This document shows positions 16,526 through 24,719 of a stretch of 64,000 nt of DNA, in pieces. Source of the DNA: DATIRA01 sp963766505 (GTDB lineage: Bacteria > Pseudomonadota > Gammaproteobacteria > Steroidobacterales > Steroidobacteraceae); the NCBI GenBank assembly GCA_963766505.1, contig CAVYAL010000001.1, positions 124,001-188,000 of the forward strand. Reading direction: 5' to 3'. A program made the position numbers and the translations under genes. The notes below the pieces were generated by a model that did not search any database, was not told the DNA's origin, and was given only the letters and a program-made list of their open reading frames with translations. The first letter of the stretch is position 1. Each line of letters opens with the position of its first letter.

Positions 16526-17861
16526 ATGAACGAAATTCTTCGCAAGAGATCCGCTCTTGGCCGTGCCGTGGCGGTAGCCTTGGCCGTTGCCGCGCTGGGC
16601 GCCGCGCCGAGCGTGCTGGCCCAGACGGCCAAGGAAGCCGAACTCGAGGCCCGGATCGCCGAGCTCGAGAAGATGGTCAAGGAGCTGCAGACGGCGACAC
16701 CCGCGCCTCCGCGCGGCGAAAAGGACAAGCCTGTCCAGTCCAAGTCGATCACGCCGAACGCGGCACCCGGCACCAGCTTCCACGTGACCGGCTTCGTCAA
16801 GGCCGACGCGCTTGTGGACCGACACGGGCGACGGTGAGATTCCCGAGGGAAGCGCCGGACGCGACTTCTACGTGCCCGGTACGATCCCGGTCGGCGGCAA
16901 GAGCGAGGACAGCGCGGACTTCAACTTCCACATGAAGCAGTCGCGATTCAACTTCGGCACCGACACCGTCTTCGAGAGCGGCCAGCTGCTGCAGACCCGC
17001 TTCGAGATCGACTTCTACGGCTCGGCCCTCGGCAACCAGCGCGTCAGCAACACCTACGCGCCGGTGCTGCGCCATGCCTACATCAAGTACGGCAACTGGC
17101 TGGTCGGCCAGACCTGGTCGAACTTCATGGACGTCGCGACGCTGCCCGAGGCCGTGGACTTCATCGGCAACACGGACGGCACCGTGTTCGTACGCCAACC
17201 CCAGGTGCGCTGGACCAGCGGCGGATTCTCCGCTTCGCTCGAGAATCCGCAGACGACGATCACGCCGCATGGCGGCGCAGGCAGCTTCGAGTCGGACGAC
17301 AGCCTGTTCCCGGACCTGACGGCCCGCTACACGTTCAAGGGTGACTGGGGCCACATCTCGGTCGCCGGACTGCTGCGCGAGCTCCGCTACGAACAGGCGG
17401 GGACGCCTACGCAGTCCAAGATCGATGACAGCGAGTGGTCGCTCGGCTACAGCCTGTCCGGCAAGTGGAACGTCTGGGGCAAGGACGACATCCGTTTCTA
17501 CCTGCTGGGCGGCAACCTCGGCCGCTACGTGGGCCTGAATTTCGCGGCCGACGCGATGCTGACCCAGAACAACGACCTCGAGTCGCTGGAGGGATGGGCC
17601 GGTTCCATCTCCTACCGGCACTTCTGGTCCAACAGCTGGCGCAGCACGGTCTGGTACGCGATGCAGGACTACGACAACGACAGGAAATACGTCGGCGGCA
17701 GCGCCAACAAGTCCAGCGACAGCATCGGCGTGAACCTGTTCTACTCGCCGTTCGCGAAGCTCGATCTCGGCGTGGAGTACCGCCATGCGAACCGCGAGGT
17801 CGAGAGCGGCACGGACGGCACGCTGGACCGTATCCAGTTCACCACCAAGTACTCCTTCTGA
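16526..17861 (+). pseudogene. DcaP-like trimeric porin, interrupted by a +1 frameshift
   Basis: The first frame (16526 to a TGA at 16835-16837) gives a signal peptide (about 30 residues, ending SVLAQ), a short coiled coil (KEAELEARIAELEKMVKEL) and the first barrel strand FHVTGFVKADAL. The second frame carries on to 17861 with WTDTGDGEIPEGSAGRDF, a VPGTIPVGG loop and a full barrel ending TTKYSF, the terminal Phe expected for outer-membrane insertion. Dropping one base near 16812-16815 joins them into one protein of about 444 residues, typical of DcaP-like porins that pass carboxylates. It has a GGGGAAG site before the ATG and an intrinsic terminator after it. Either a sequencing error or a recent mutation. 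Confidence 0.82.
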
Positions 17862-17906
17862 GCGGCGGCAAGCCGTAGATCCCCTCTCCTGAGAGAGAAG
17901 GCACTC

Positions 17907-17936
17907 GGCCCGGTCGAAAGACCGGGCCTTTTTCTT
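17907..17936 (+). terminator. Intrinsic terminator of the porin gene
   Basis: A perfect 9-bp stem GGCCCGGTC / GACCGGGCC closes a GAAA tetraloop (17907-17928) and is followed by TTTTTCTT. It lies 45 bases after the porin stop codon. The T-rich side is on the plus strand, so it terminates the porin transcript; the convergent lipoprotein gene ends 12 bases further on. Confidence 0.93.
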
Positions 17937-17948
17937 GGCGGCTCAGCC

Positions 17949-18407
17949 TCAGTTTCGCAGGGCCGAGCGGTGCTCTGCGCGCCGCACGCGCCACTCATCG
18001 CCCTGCAGCACGAGTTCCAGCTCGATCTCGTGCAGGTCCGCCGCCGCATCGAGCGCCGCCCCGGCCCCCTCGCCCCGGCCCAGCATGCCGACCGTGAGCC
18101 GCAGGCGCGCCATGTCCCGGTACGGGAACTCCAGGCTCTCGATCCGCGTCACCAGGCTGATGGACGGGTGGCCGAGCAGGTAGCCGCGCAGGTAGCTGCG
18201 CAGTTCCTCGCGACCGAGACCGTCGGCATCGCGGTAGTCCTCGGCGACGAGGTCCATCAGCGCCGGGAGGTCACGGGACTCGGCCGCCGACTCGCCTGCA
18301 GCGACGACCGCCCTGACCTGCTGCTCGGGCGAGTCCGGCTGACCGCAGCCGCCCGCGGCCAGCATGGCCGAAGCAAGCAGGACAGCAACGGTGGCGCGTG
18401 GCAGCAT
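17949..18407 (-). CDS. Small lipoprotein with NTF2/SnoaL-like fold
   Basis: 152 residues. A signal peptide ends in a lipobox AAGGC (Cys 21). The rest looks like a cone-shaped NTF2-like domain: a helical start (QQVRAVVAAGESAAESRD), LMDLVAEDYRDADGLGREEL, then beta strands ending EWRVRRAEHR. Similar domains bind small ligands or are inert scaffolds; no catalytic residues can be assigned. It is divergent from the oxidoreductase gene at 18442 (34-base gap). Confidence 0.65.
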   Translation of the reverse strand: MLPRATVAVLLASAMLAAGGCGQPDSPEQQVRAVVAAGESAAESRDLPALMDLVAEDYRDADGLGREELRSYLRGYLLGHPSISLVTRIESLEFPYRDMARLRLTVGMLGRGEGAGAALDAAADLHEIELELVLQGDEWRVRRAEHRSALRN

Positions 18408-18441
18408 GCCCGATCTTTGCGGACGGACGGAGTGATCGTCA

Positions 18442-19390
18442 ATGAGGGCACTGCGTTATCACAGGCGCGGCTCGCTGGAGGGTCTCCGGCTGGAGGACAC
18501 GCAGGAACCCGCACCGGCGCCGGGTGAGGTGCTGGTCCGGGTCCGCTGGGCCAGCGTCAACCCGGTGGACTGGAAGCTCGTGCTCGGGAAATTCCGTTTC
18601 CTCGTCAAGGGCGGGCTGCCACGCGGCACTGGCTCGGACTTCGCCGGCGAAGTCGCCGCTCTCGGACCCGGTGTCGCAGGGCTCGTCGTCGGACAGCGTG
18701 TCTACGGATGCGTAGATCCGTTCCGCAGTACGTTCGGAACTATGGCGGACTTCGTGCCCGCACCGGCGGGCAGCGTGTTCGCGCTGCCACAGCAACTGCC
18801 GTTGCGCGAGGCCGCCGCATTGGCCTGCGCCGGGCTGAGCGCCGCGCAGGTATGTGACCAGGGACAAGTCGTCGCCGGATCGAGGGTGCTCGTCAACGGC
18901 GCCTCGGGCGGCGTTGGCCATGTCGCGCTGCAGCTGGCTCGGGCGCGCGGCGCCCACGTCACGGCCGTTGCCAGCGCCGGCCGTCGCGACTTCATCGAGT
19001 CGCTGGGGACGGACGCGTTCATCGACTACAGGAGCACCGCGCCCGACAGCTGGCCCGGCGGCTTCGACGCCGTGCTCGATTGTGTACCGAGCATTCCGCG
19101 CAGCCGGCACGCTGACCTCGCTCAGGCCCGGCGGCCGATACGTCACGACGCTCCCTGGCGCGGCCACGTATCTTCTCGACCCGATCACGAACCGGCTCGG
19201 CCCGATCCATCGCTCGGGGCTGATGCTGGTGCCAACGGCGGCGGCCGCCGAGGAACTGAACAGTGCGTATCTTGCGGGCCGACTGCGTGTCGCGATCGAG
19301 GCCGAGTATCCGCTGGCCCAGGCGCGGGCCGCATTCGAGCATTCGATGACCGGTCACGTGCAAGGCAAGCTGGTGGTGCGCGTCGATTGA
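18442..19390 (+). pseudogene. Zinc-type alcohol dehydrogenase / quinone oxidoreductase-like (MDR family), +1 frameshift
   Basis: The first frame gives an MDR-family start (ALRYHRRGSLEGLRLED), the GroES-like half and the nucleotide-binding motif NGASGGVGHVALQLA. After FDAVLDCV near 19087 this frame loses all similarity, while the +1 frame continues with AGTLTSLRPGGRYVTTLP and the normal C-terminus SMTGHVQGKLVVRVD, ending at 19390. Removing one base near 19084-19087 restores a protein of about 315 residues. Such enzymes are NAD(P)H-dependent reductases of quinones, enones or aldehydes; no structural zinc ligands are seen. Broken gene or sequencing error. Confidence 0.78.
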
Positions 19391-19412
19391 GGCACCGGCC
19401 GGGTCTGTGCGC

Positions 19413-20150
19413 CTACAGCAGCCCGGCCAGCACCGCGACGTTGACGAGCAGCAGCCCGATCAGGTTGAACAGCGCGATGTAGCCGACCGCGAGCGCCGTG
19501 GACCGACCGAGCGCCGACAGCCAGCCGACGCCGCGAAACCCGCGAATGCACCACGCGATGTAGGCGAGCTGCCCGGCCATCAGCAGCGTGACGCCGAGCG
19601 GGCTGCTGATCGGGATGAACGCCCCCACCGCGATCGTCCACAGTGAGGCGTGGCTCAGGCAATAAGCGTCGAAGACCAGGATCTCCGCATAGTTGAACCT
19701 GTCGGTTCTCGCCAGCCACCGCTGCAGCCTCGCAAGCAGCAGGATGGCCGGGAAGAACAGGTAGGCCATCAGGCTGATCAGCAACCGGACGGCTGCCTGC
19801 TCACGCTCACTGTCGAGCGGCACGCCCGGCATCGTCACATCGATATCGAGCAGGTTGATCGCGATCACCGTGACGGTCGTGATCACGAAGGCATAGCGGA
19901 AGGGGTTCGTGTACCGGCCGCGGCGACCACCGAGGTACTCGAGCACCATCTCGCCCGGCCGCGAGCTCAGGCCCGCAAACGTCCTCGCAAAGCCGAAATC
20001 GAAATCGACCAGCTGGCCCCAGGCCTCATGAAGGCTGCGGCGGAATGACAGGCGCGCGCTGCGCCGCTGCCCGCAGTCGCTGCAGAATTCCCCGTGCAGC
20101 ACCGCGCCGCAGCCGGCGCAGGTCGCGGGCGCTTGATCCCGCCCGCTCAT
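19413..20150 (-). CDS. DUF3667 family membrane protein with N-terminal zinc ribbon
   Basis: 245 residues. Cysteines at 11, 14, 23 and 26 (CAGC...CSDC) form a zinc ribbon; an LSFRRSLHEAWGQLVDFD segment and the RYTNPFRYAF motif precede about five membrane helices. This is the DUF3667 arrangement. Function is unknown. It lies 45 bases downstream of the Pat-like gene on the same strand and may be co-transcribed. Confidence 0.8.
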   Translation of the reverse strand: MSGRDQAPATCAGCGAVLHGEFCSDCGQRRSARLSFRRSLHEAWGQLVDFDFGFARTFAGLSSRPGEMVLEYLGGRRGRYTNPFRYAFVITTVTVIAINLLDIDVTMPGVPLDSEREQAAVRLLISLMAYLFFPAILLLARLQRWLARTDRFNYAEILVFDAYCLSHASLWTIAVGAFIPISSPLGVTLLMAGQLAYIAWCIRGFRGVGWLSALGRSTALAVGYIALFNLIGLLLVNVAVLAGLL

Positions 20151-20195
20151 GCCTCAGCCTGGCGTCCGTCCGGGAAACGCGGCGGCACAGGCATC

Positions 20196-22887
20196 TCAGA
20201 GCCGCAACCGCATCTGTACCAGCTCGGGATCGTCCCTGTCCGTGCTGGTCGCGAAGCCCAGCGAGCGGGCCAGGTCGAGCATGCGGCCGTTCTCCTGCAG
20301 CGTCACGCCCTCCATCAGCTTCAGCCGACGGTCGCGTGCCGCTTCGATCAGCCCCTTCATCAGTCGACGCGCCAGTCCCTTGCCCTGCCAGTCGTCGCCG
20401 ACGACGATCGCGAACTCGCAGGTCTCCCCGTCCGGCAGCGTCGTGTAGCGCCCCACTCCGACCTGCCGCTCGCCGCCGGGCGCGTCCACGACCGCGATCA
20501 GCGCGAGTTCGCGGTCGTAGTCGATCTGCGTGAATCGCGACAGCATCTCCGGCGTGATCGCGTGCAGCGTGTACATGAAGCGCAGAAACTTCGACTGCTC
20601 CGAGAGACCGTTGACGAAGTCCCGTTCGATGCCCGCATCCTCCGGCCGGATCGGCCGGATCGTGACCGTGGTGCCGTCCGCCATCTCGACCAGCTCGATC
20701 AGCCCGCTCGGATAGGGATGAATCGCCATGTGATCGTAGGGGCGTGCATCCGGGTCGGTACGCTGCACGCCGAGACGTGCATCGACGACGATCGCGCCCG
20801 ACTCCGAGGCGATCACCGGGTTCAGGTCCAGCGTCCCGAGTTCCGGCAGCTCGCAGACCATTTCCGAGACCCGCAGCAGCAGGTCCTCGACCGCGGACTC
20901 ATCCGCAGCCGGAGCCCCGCGCAGCGGCTTCAGCGCCTCTCCGGCGCGGGTGCGGGCGATCAGGTCGCGCACCAGGAAGCGGTTCAGCGGCGGCAGCGCG
21001 ACGGCGCGATCCTGTATCACCTCGACCAGCGTCCCGCCGAGCCCGAACGAGATGGCCGGACCGAACGCCTCGTCCCTGACGACGCCGACCATCAGCTCCC
21101 GCCCGTGCCGCTCGTTGTACATCGGCTCGATCAGCACGCCGTCGAGCTCGGCACCGGGGCACAATCGCGCGACGTCCTCGAGCATCGAGTGATAGGCATC
21201 GCGCACGCTGCGTCCGTTCGCGAGGCCGAGACGTACACCGCCGACGTCCGTCTTGTGCGGCACGTCGGACGAGAGGATCTTCATCGCCACCGGGTAACCG
21301 AGGTTCTGCGCGATCATCACCGCCTCCACCTCGGAGCGTGCGGGTATGCTGCGCAGGATCGGCACGTTGAATGCGGCGAGCACGGCCTTGGATTCGGCTG
21401 GGTTCAGCCACTCCTGTCCCTCGGCCAGCGCTGCCTCGATGACCAGCTTCGCAGCGTCCTGGTCGGGTGCAGAGGGCATCGCGAGCGGCTCCGGCACCTG
21501 CAGAAGCTGCTGCTGGTTGGCGGAGTACAGCGCCAGCGCCGCGATCGCGTCCACCGCGGTCTCCGGCGTCGCATAACTCGGCAGATGCTCGGCCGCGAAC
21601 AGCTCGCGGCTCGAGGCGACGGCCGCCCCGCCCATCCAGCACGTGAAGACCGGGCGGCGATGCTCTTTCGCCAGCTCGGCAAGTCGTCGCGCGATAGCCT
21701 CAGGATCGGTGCGCCAGTGCGGCGCGAAGATCGCCAGCACCGCGTCCGCCGCGCGGTGCTGCAGGCAGGCATGGACGGCGGCCGCGAACTGCCCGGGTGC
21801 CGCATCTCCGCTGAGAGTGACGGGATTCGAGGCGGCATGGCCCTCCGGCACCAGGATACTGAGCTGCCGAGATCGCTTCCTCCGGCAGCGTGGCCAGTTC
21901 CAGTCCCCGGTCGCGCGCATGGTCCGCGGCCAGGACGCCAGGCCCGTCTGCGTTCGTGACGATCGCGAGGCGCCGGCCCCTGACCCTGGCTGCGGAGGAC
22001 AGCGTCGCCGCCGCCGCGAACAGGTCAGAGAAGTCCCGGATCCGCAGGACGCCCGCCCGACGCAACGCGGCGTCGAAGACGTCGTCCGAACCGACCAGCT
22101 CGCCGGCATGAAAGGCTTCCTCGTCACGCTGCTCGGCATGCCGACCGGCCTTCATCACGACCACCGGCTTCACGCGCGCAGCCGCGCGCAAGGCGCTCAT
22201 GAAGTGCCGGGCATCCCCGACGCCTTCCATGTACAGCATGATGCTGTCGGTCTCGGGGTCACGAACCAGGAAATCGAGCACGTCGCCGAAATCGATGTCG
22301 GAAGCCATCCCGGTCGAGATGACGCTCGAGAAACCCAGTCGCCTCTGGCGGGCCCAGTCGAGTATCGCGCTGCACAGCGCGCCCGACTGCGACACGAGCG
22401 CCAGCCGGCCGCGCAGCGCCCCGGCCTCCGTCCCGATCGCATTGAGGCCGCTGTCGCTGCGGATGATGCCGAGGCTGTCCGGCCCCAGGAAGCGCATTCC
22501 GTGGTTCGCCGCGCTGCGACGCAGTTGCTGCTCGAGGCTCAGACCGCCCTCGCCCGCCTCCCGGAACCCGGCCGAGAGGATGATGGCGCCAGCGATGCCG
22601 CGGGCCGCGCAATCCTCGATGATCCCTGGAACCGTTTCCGCCGGACTCACGATGATCGCTGCGTCCGGAACCTCCGGAAGATCCCTGACACCCGGGTGCA
22701 CGACCCGGCCCTGGATCGAGCGACACGCCGGATCCACGAAATGGACCTTGCCGGCATAGCCGCCCGAGAGCAGGTTGCCGGCCACGAGCGCACCGAGCGA
22801 CCCGTCGGCGTCGCTGGCGCCGACCAGCACGACCGAGCTGGGGTTGAACAAGGCTTCGAGGCGGCTCGTGGGCACCAGACTGGCCAT
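20196..22887 (-). pseudogene. Pat/Pka-like protein acyltransferase (NDP-forming acyl-CoA synthetase-like + GNAT), +1 frameshift
   Basis: From ATG 22887 the first frame encodes a CoA-binding Rossmann domain (NPSSVVLVGASDADGSLG) and a succinyl-CoA-synthetase-like flavodoxin domain, up to EEAISA. The next frame carries on with SILVPEGHAASNPVTL, an ATP-grasp domain (about 450-680; PVAMKILSSDVPHKTDVGG) and a C-terminal GNAT domain whose acetyl-CoA loop is DDWQGKGLARRLM. One extra base near 21859-21868 separates them. The repaired product of about 896 residues matches E. coli Pka/PatZ-type length and order. Such enzymes acetylate lysines, notably in acetyl-CoA synthetase. It is divergent from an HDAC-family gene. 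The break lies before the ATP-grasp and GNAT domains, so if real it would abolish activity. Confidence 0.82.
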
Positions 22888-22959
22888 GAAATTCGACAGC
22901 GGCCATGCTAGCGTTTCGGGCTGCTGCAATCACGCATCGATCGCTTCCGGAAAACCCGC

Positions 22960-23883
22960 ATGCCGACTGCATTCATCACCCATCCGAGCTGCGCCCGTCA
23001 TGAAATGGGGGACGGTCATCCGGAGCGGCCGGCCAGGCTCGGCGCCATCGAGGACCAGCTGCATGCGCAGGGACTGTACGATTTCCTGGTGCACCGTGAC
23101 GCTCCGCCAGCCACCGACGAGCAGTTGCTGCGCGTGCATCCCGCAGAACACGTCGAGCGACTGCGCAACATCGCGCCGAGCCAGGGGCATGTACGCATTG
23201 ACCCGGACACGCTCATGTGTGCCGACAGCCTCGAGGCGGCCCTGTGCGCAGCCGGCGCGAACGTGCTGGCGGTCGAACTCGTCATGGCCGGCGTGGTGAA
23301 GCGCGCCTTCTGCAATGTGCGCCCGCCGGGCCATCATGCCGAGAGCAACCGGGCCATGGGATTCTGCTTCTTCAACAACGTCGCGGTCGGCGCAGCGCAC
23401 GCCCTTGCCGGCCATGGACTCGAGCGGGTCGCGATCATCGACTTCGACGTGCACTTCGGCAACGGCACCGAGCAGATCTTCCGCGGCGATCGCCGGGTGC
23501 TGATGTGCTCGACCTACGAGTACCCGCTCTACCCGGACCTCGACCCTCCGTCAGTTGATGGCCACATCGTCAATTGCCCGCTCAGTCCGGGAAGCAGCGG
23601 CGAGGATTTCCGCAGAGCCGTGACCGAGCGCTGGCTGCCGGAGCTCGAGAGCTTCGCGCCGCAGCTGCTGTTCATCTCGGCCGGGTTCGACGCGCATGCC
23701 CTCGACCCGCTGGCGAACCTGCGGCTGAACGCGACCGACTACGAGTGGGTCACGGACCAGCTCTGTGCGCTGGCGAACCGCCATGCAGACGGCCGGGTCA
23801 TCTCGACGCTCGAGGGCGGCTACGACCTGACCGGTCTCGCCACCGGGGTCGCGGCGCACATCCGCTCGCTGATGCATGCCTGA
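22960..23883 (+). CDS. Histone deacetylase family (AcuC/HDAC-like) zinc amidohydrolase
   Basis: 307 residues with the complete HDAC active site: HPERPARL at the start, RPPGHHAE (catalytic His pair), DFDVHFGNGT (zinc Asp and His), GFDAH (second zinc Asp) and EGGYDL near the end. It would remove acetyl groups from lysine side chains or polyamine-like substrates. Bacterial relatives include AcuC, which reactivates acetyl-CoA synthetase, and polyamine deacetylases. Only 72 bases separate it from the divergent Pat-like gene, so the two may share control. Confidence 0.88.
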   Translation: MPTAFITHPSCARHEMGDGHPERPARLGAIEDQLHAQGLYDFLVHRDAPPATDEQLLRVHPAEHVERLRNIAPSQGHVRIDPDTLMCADSLEAALCAAGANVLAVELVMAGVVKRAFCNVRPPGHHAESNRAMGFCFFNNVAVGAAHALAGHGLERVAIIDFDVHFGNGTEQIFRGDRRVLMCSTYEYPLYPDLDPPSVDGHIVNCPLSPGSSGEDFRRAVTERWLPELESFAPQLLFISAGFDAHALDPLANLRLNATDYEWVTDQLCALANRHADGRVISTLEGGYDLTGLATGVAAHIRSLMHA

Positions 23884-24068
23884 GACCGATACCAGGGCCG
23901 CAGACCGGCTTTGGCGTTCGCAATTCGGATAGACACCGCTTCTCGTGTGTAGCACAAAGGCGGGCTGTTGGTCCGGGTCGGAAACCGCGCCGACGCGCTT
24001 TGCGAAGGCACTCTCGCCTGGCGCGAGGGTGTGGCCGCGGCGGCAATCCGGGCAGGAGGTGACTGTAG

Positions 24069-24659
24069 ATGATTGCGAGACTGGTCGTGACGGTTCTGAT
24101 GCTCGCCGCAGGCGCCTGGGCACCGCCGGTGCTCAGCGACACCCGGCAGGCAGACTGCGAGGTGAGCAAGGACGGCAACAGGTGGAAGGGTGCTTCAGGT
24201 CTCTGCTCGTTTTCACAGCGGCAGGGCTACGTCACGATTCGTCTGCGCAACGGCGATTCCTACGATCTGCGGCCCGCCGGCAGCGCGAACCACTTCCGCG
24301 ACCAGCGTGGCAACAAGGTCGTCCGCAGCAGCACCGGCGACGAGCAGCAGTTCCGCTGGGAAGGCGGCAAGAAGATCAAGCTGCGCTGGACCGGCGGCTA
24401 CGAGAGGCCGGTGCAGCAGCCCGGCCGGCCTGGCGGTGGGACCGGGAAGACACCGCATAATCTCAGGGATCTCGTGGGCGCCCGCAGTGCCCAGGCGATG
24501 AACGAGATGTGGCGACGCGGCTACGAGCTGCGCAGCGGCGGCTCCTCCCCTTACGGACTCTGGCGAGAGCGCTCGACAGGGCGCTGTGTGACGACTCACG
24601 TCGAGAGCGGCCGTCTGCGGTCGGCTGTCTATGCTCCCGAGGCGAACTGCAGGCGCTGA
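24069..24659 (+). CDS. Secreted protein of unknown function
   Basis: 196 residues with a clear signal peptide (cleavage near residue 23). The N-terminal half has a CEVSKDGNRW strand pattern and QRQGYVTIRLRNGDSYDLRP, suggesting a small beta domain with two cysteines. A Pro/Gly linker (about 120-130) leads to a C-terminal motif DLVGARSAQAMNEMWRRGYE ending in cysteines, seen in various exported proteins of environmental bacteria. A strong AGGAGGT site precedes the ATG. It is the first of the run of exported products up to 36.8 kb. No function is offered. Confidence 0.65.
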   Translation: MIARLVVTVLMLAAGAWAPPVLSDTRQADCEVSKDGNRWKGASGLCSFSQRQGYVTIRLRNGDSYDLRPAGSANHFRDQRGNKVVRSSTGDEQQFRWEGGKKIKLRWTGGYERPVQQPGRPGGGTGKTPHNLRDLVGARSAQAMNEMWRRGYELRSGGSSPYGLWRERSTGRCVTTHVESGRLRSAVYAPEANCRR

Positions 24660-24719
24660 GCAGCACCCGCCATCGCCGCCCCCCCGACCCCGATCATCAA
24701 TCCGATCCAGGTAACCCCG

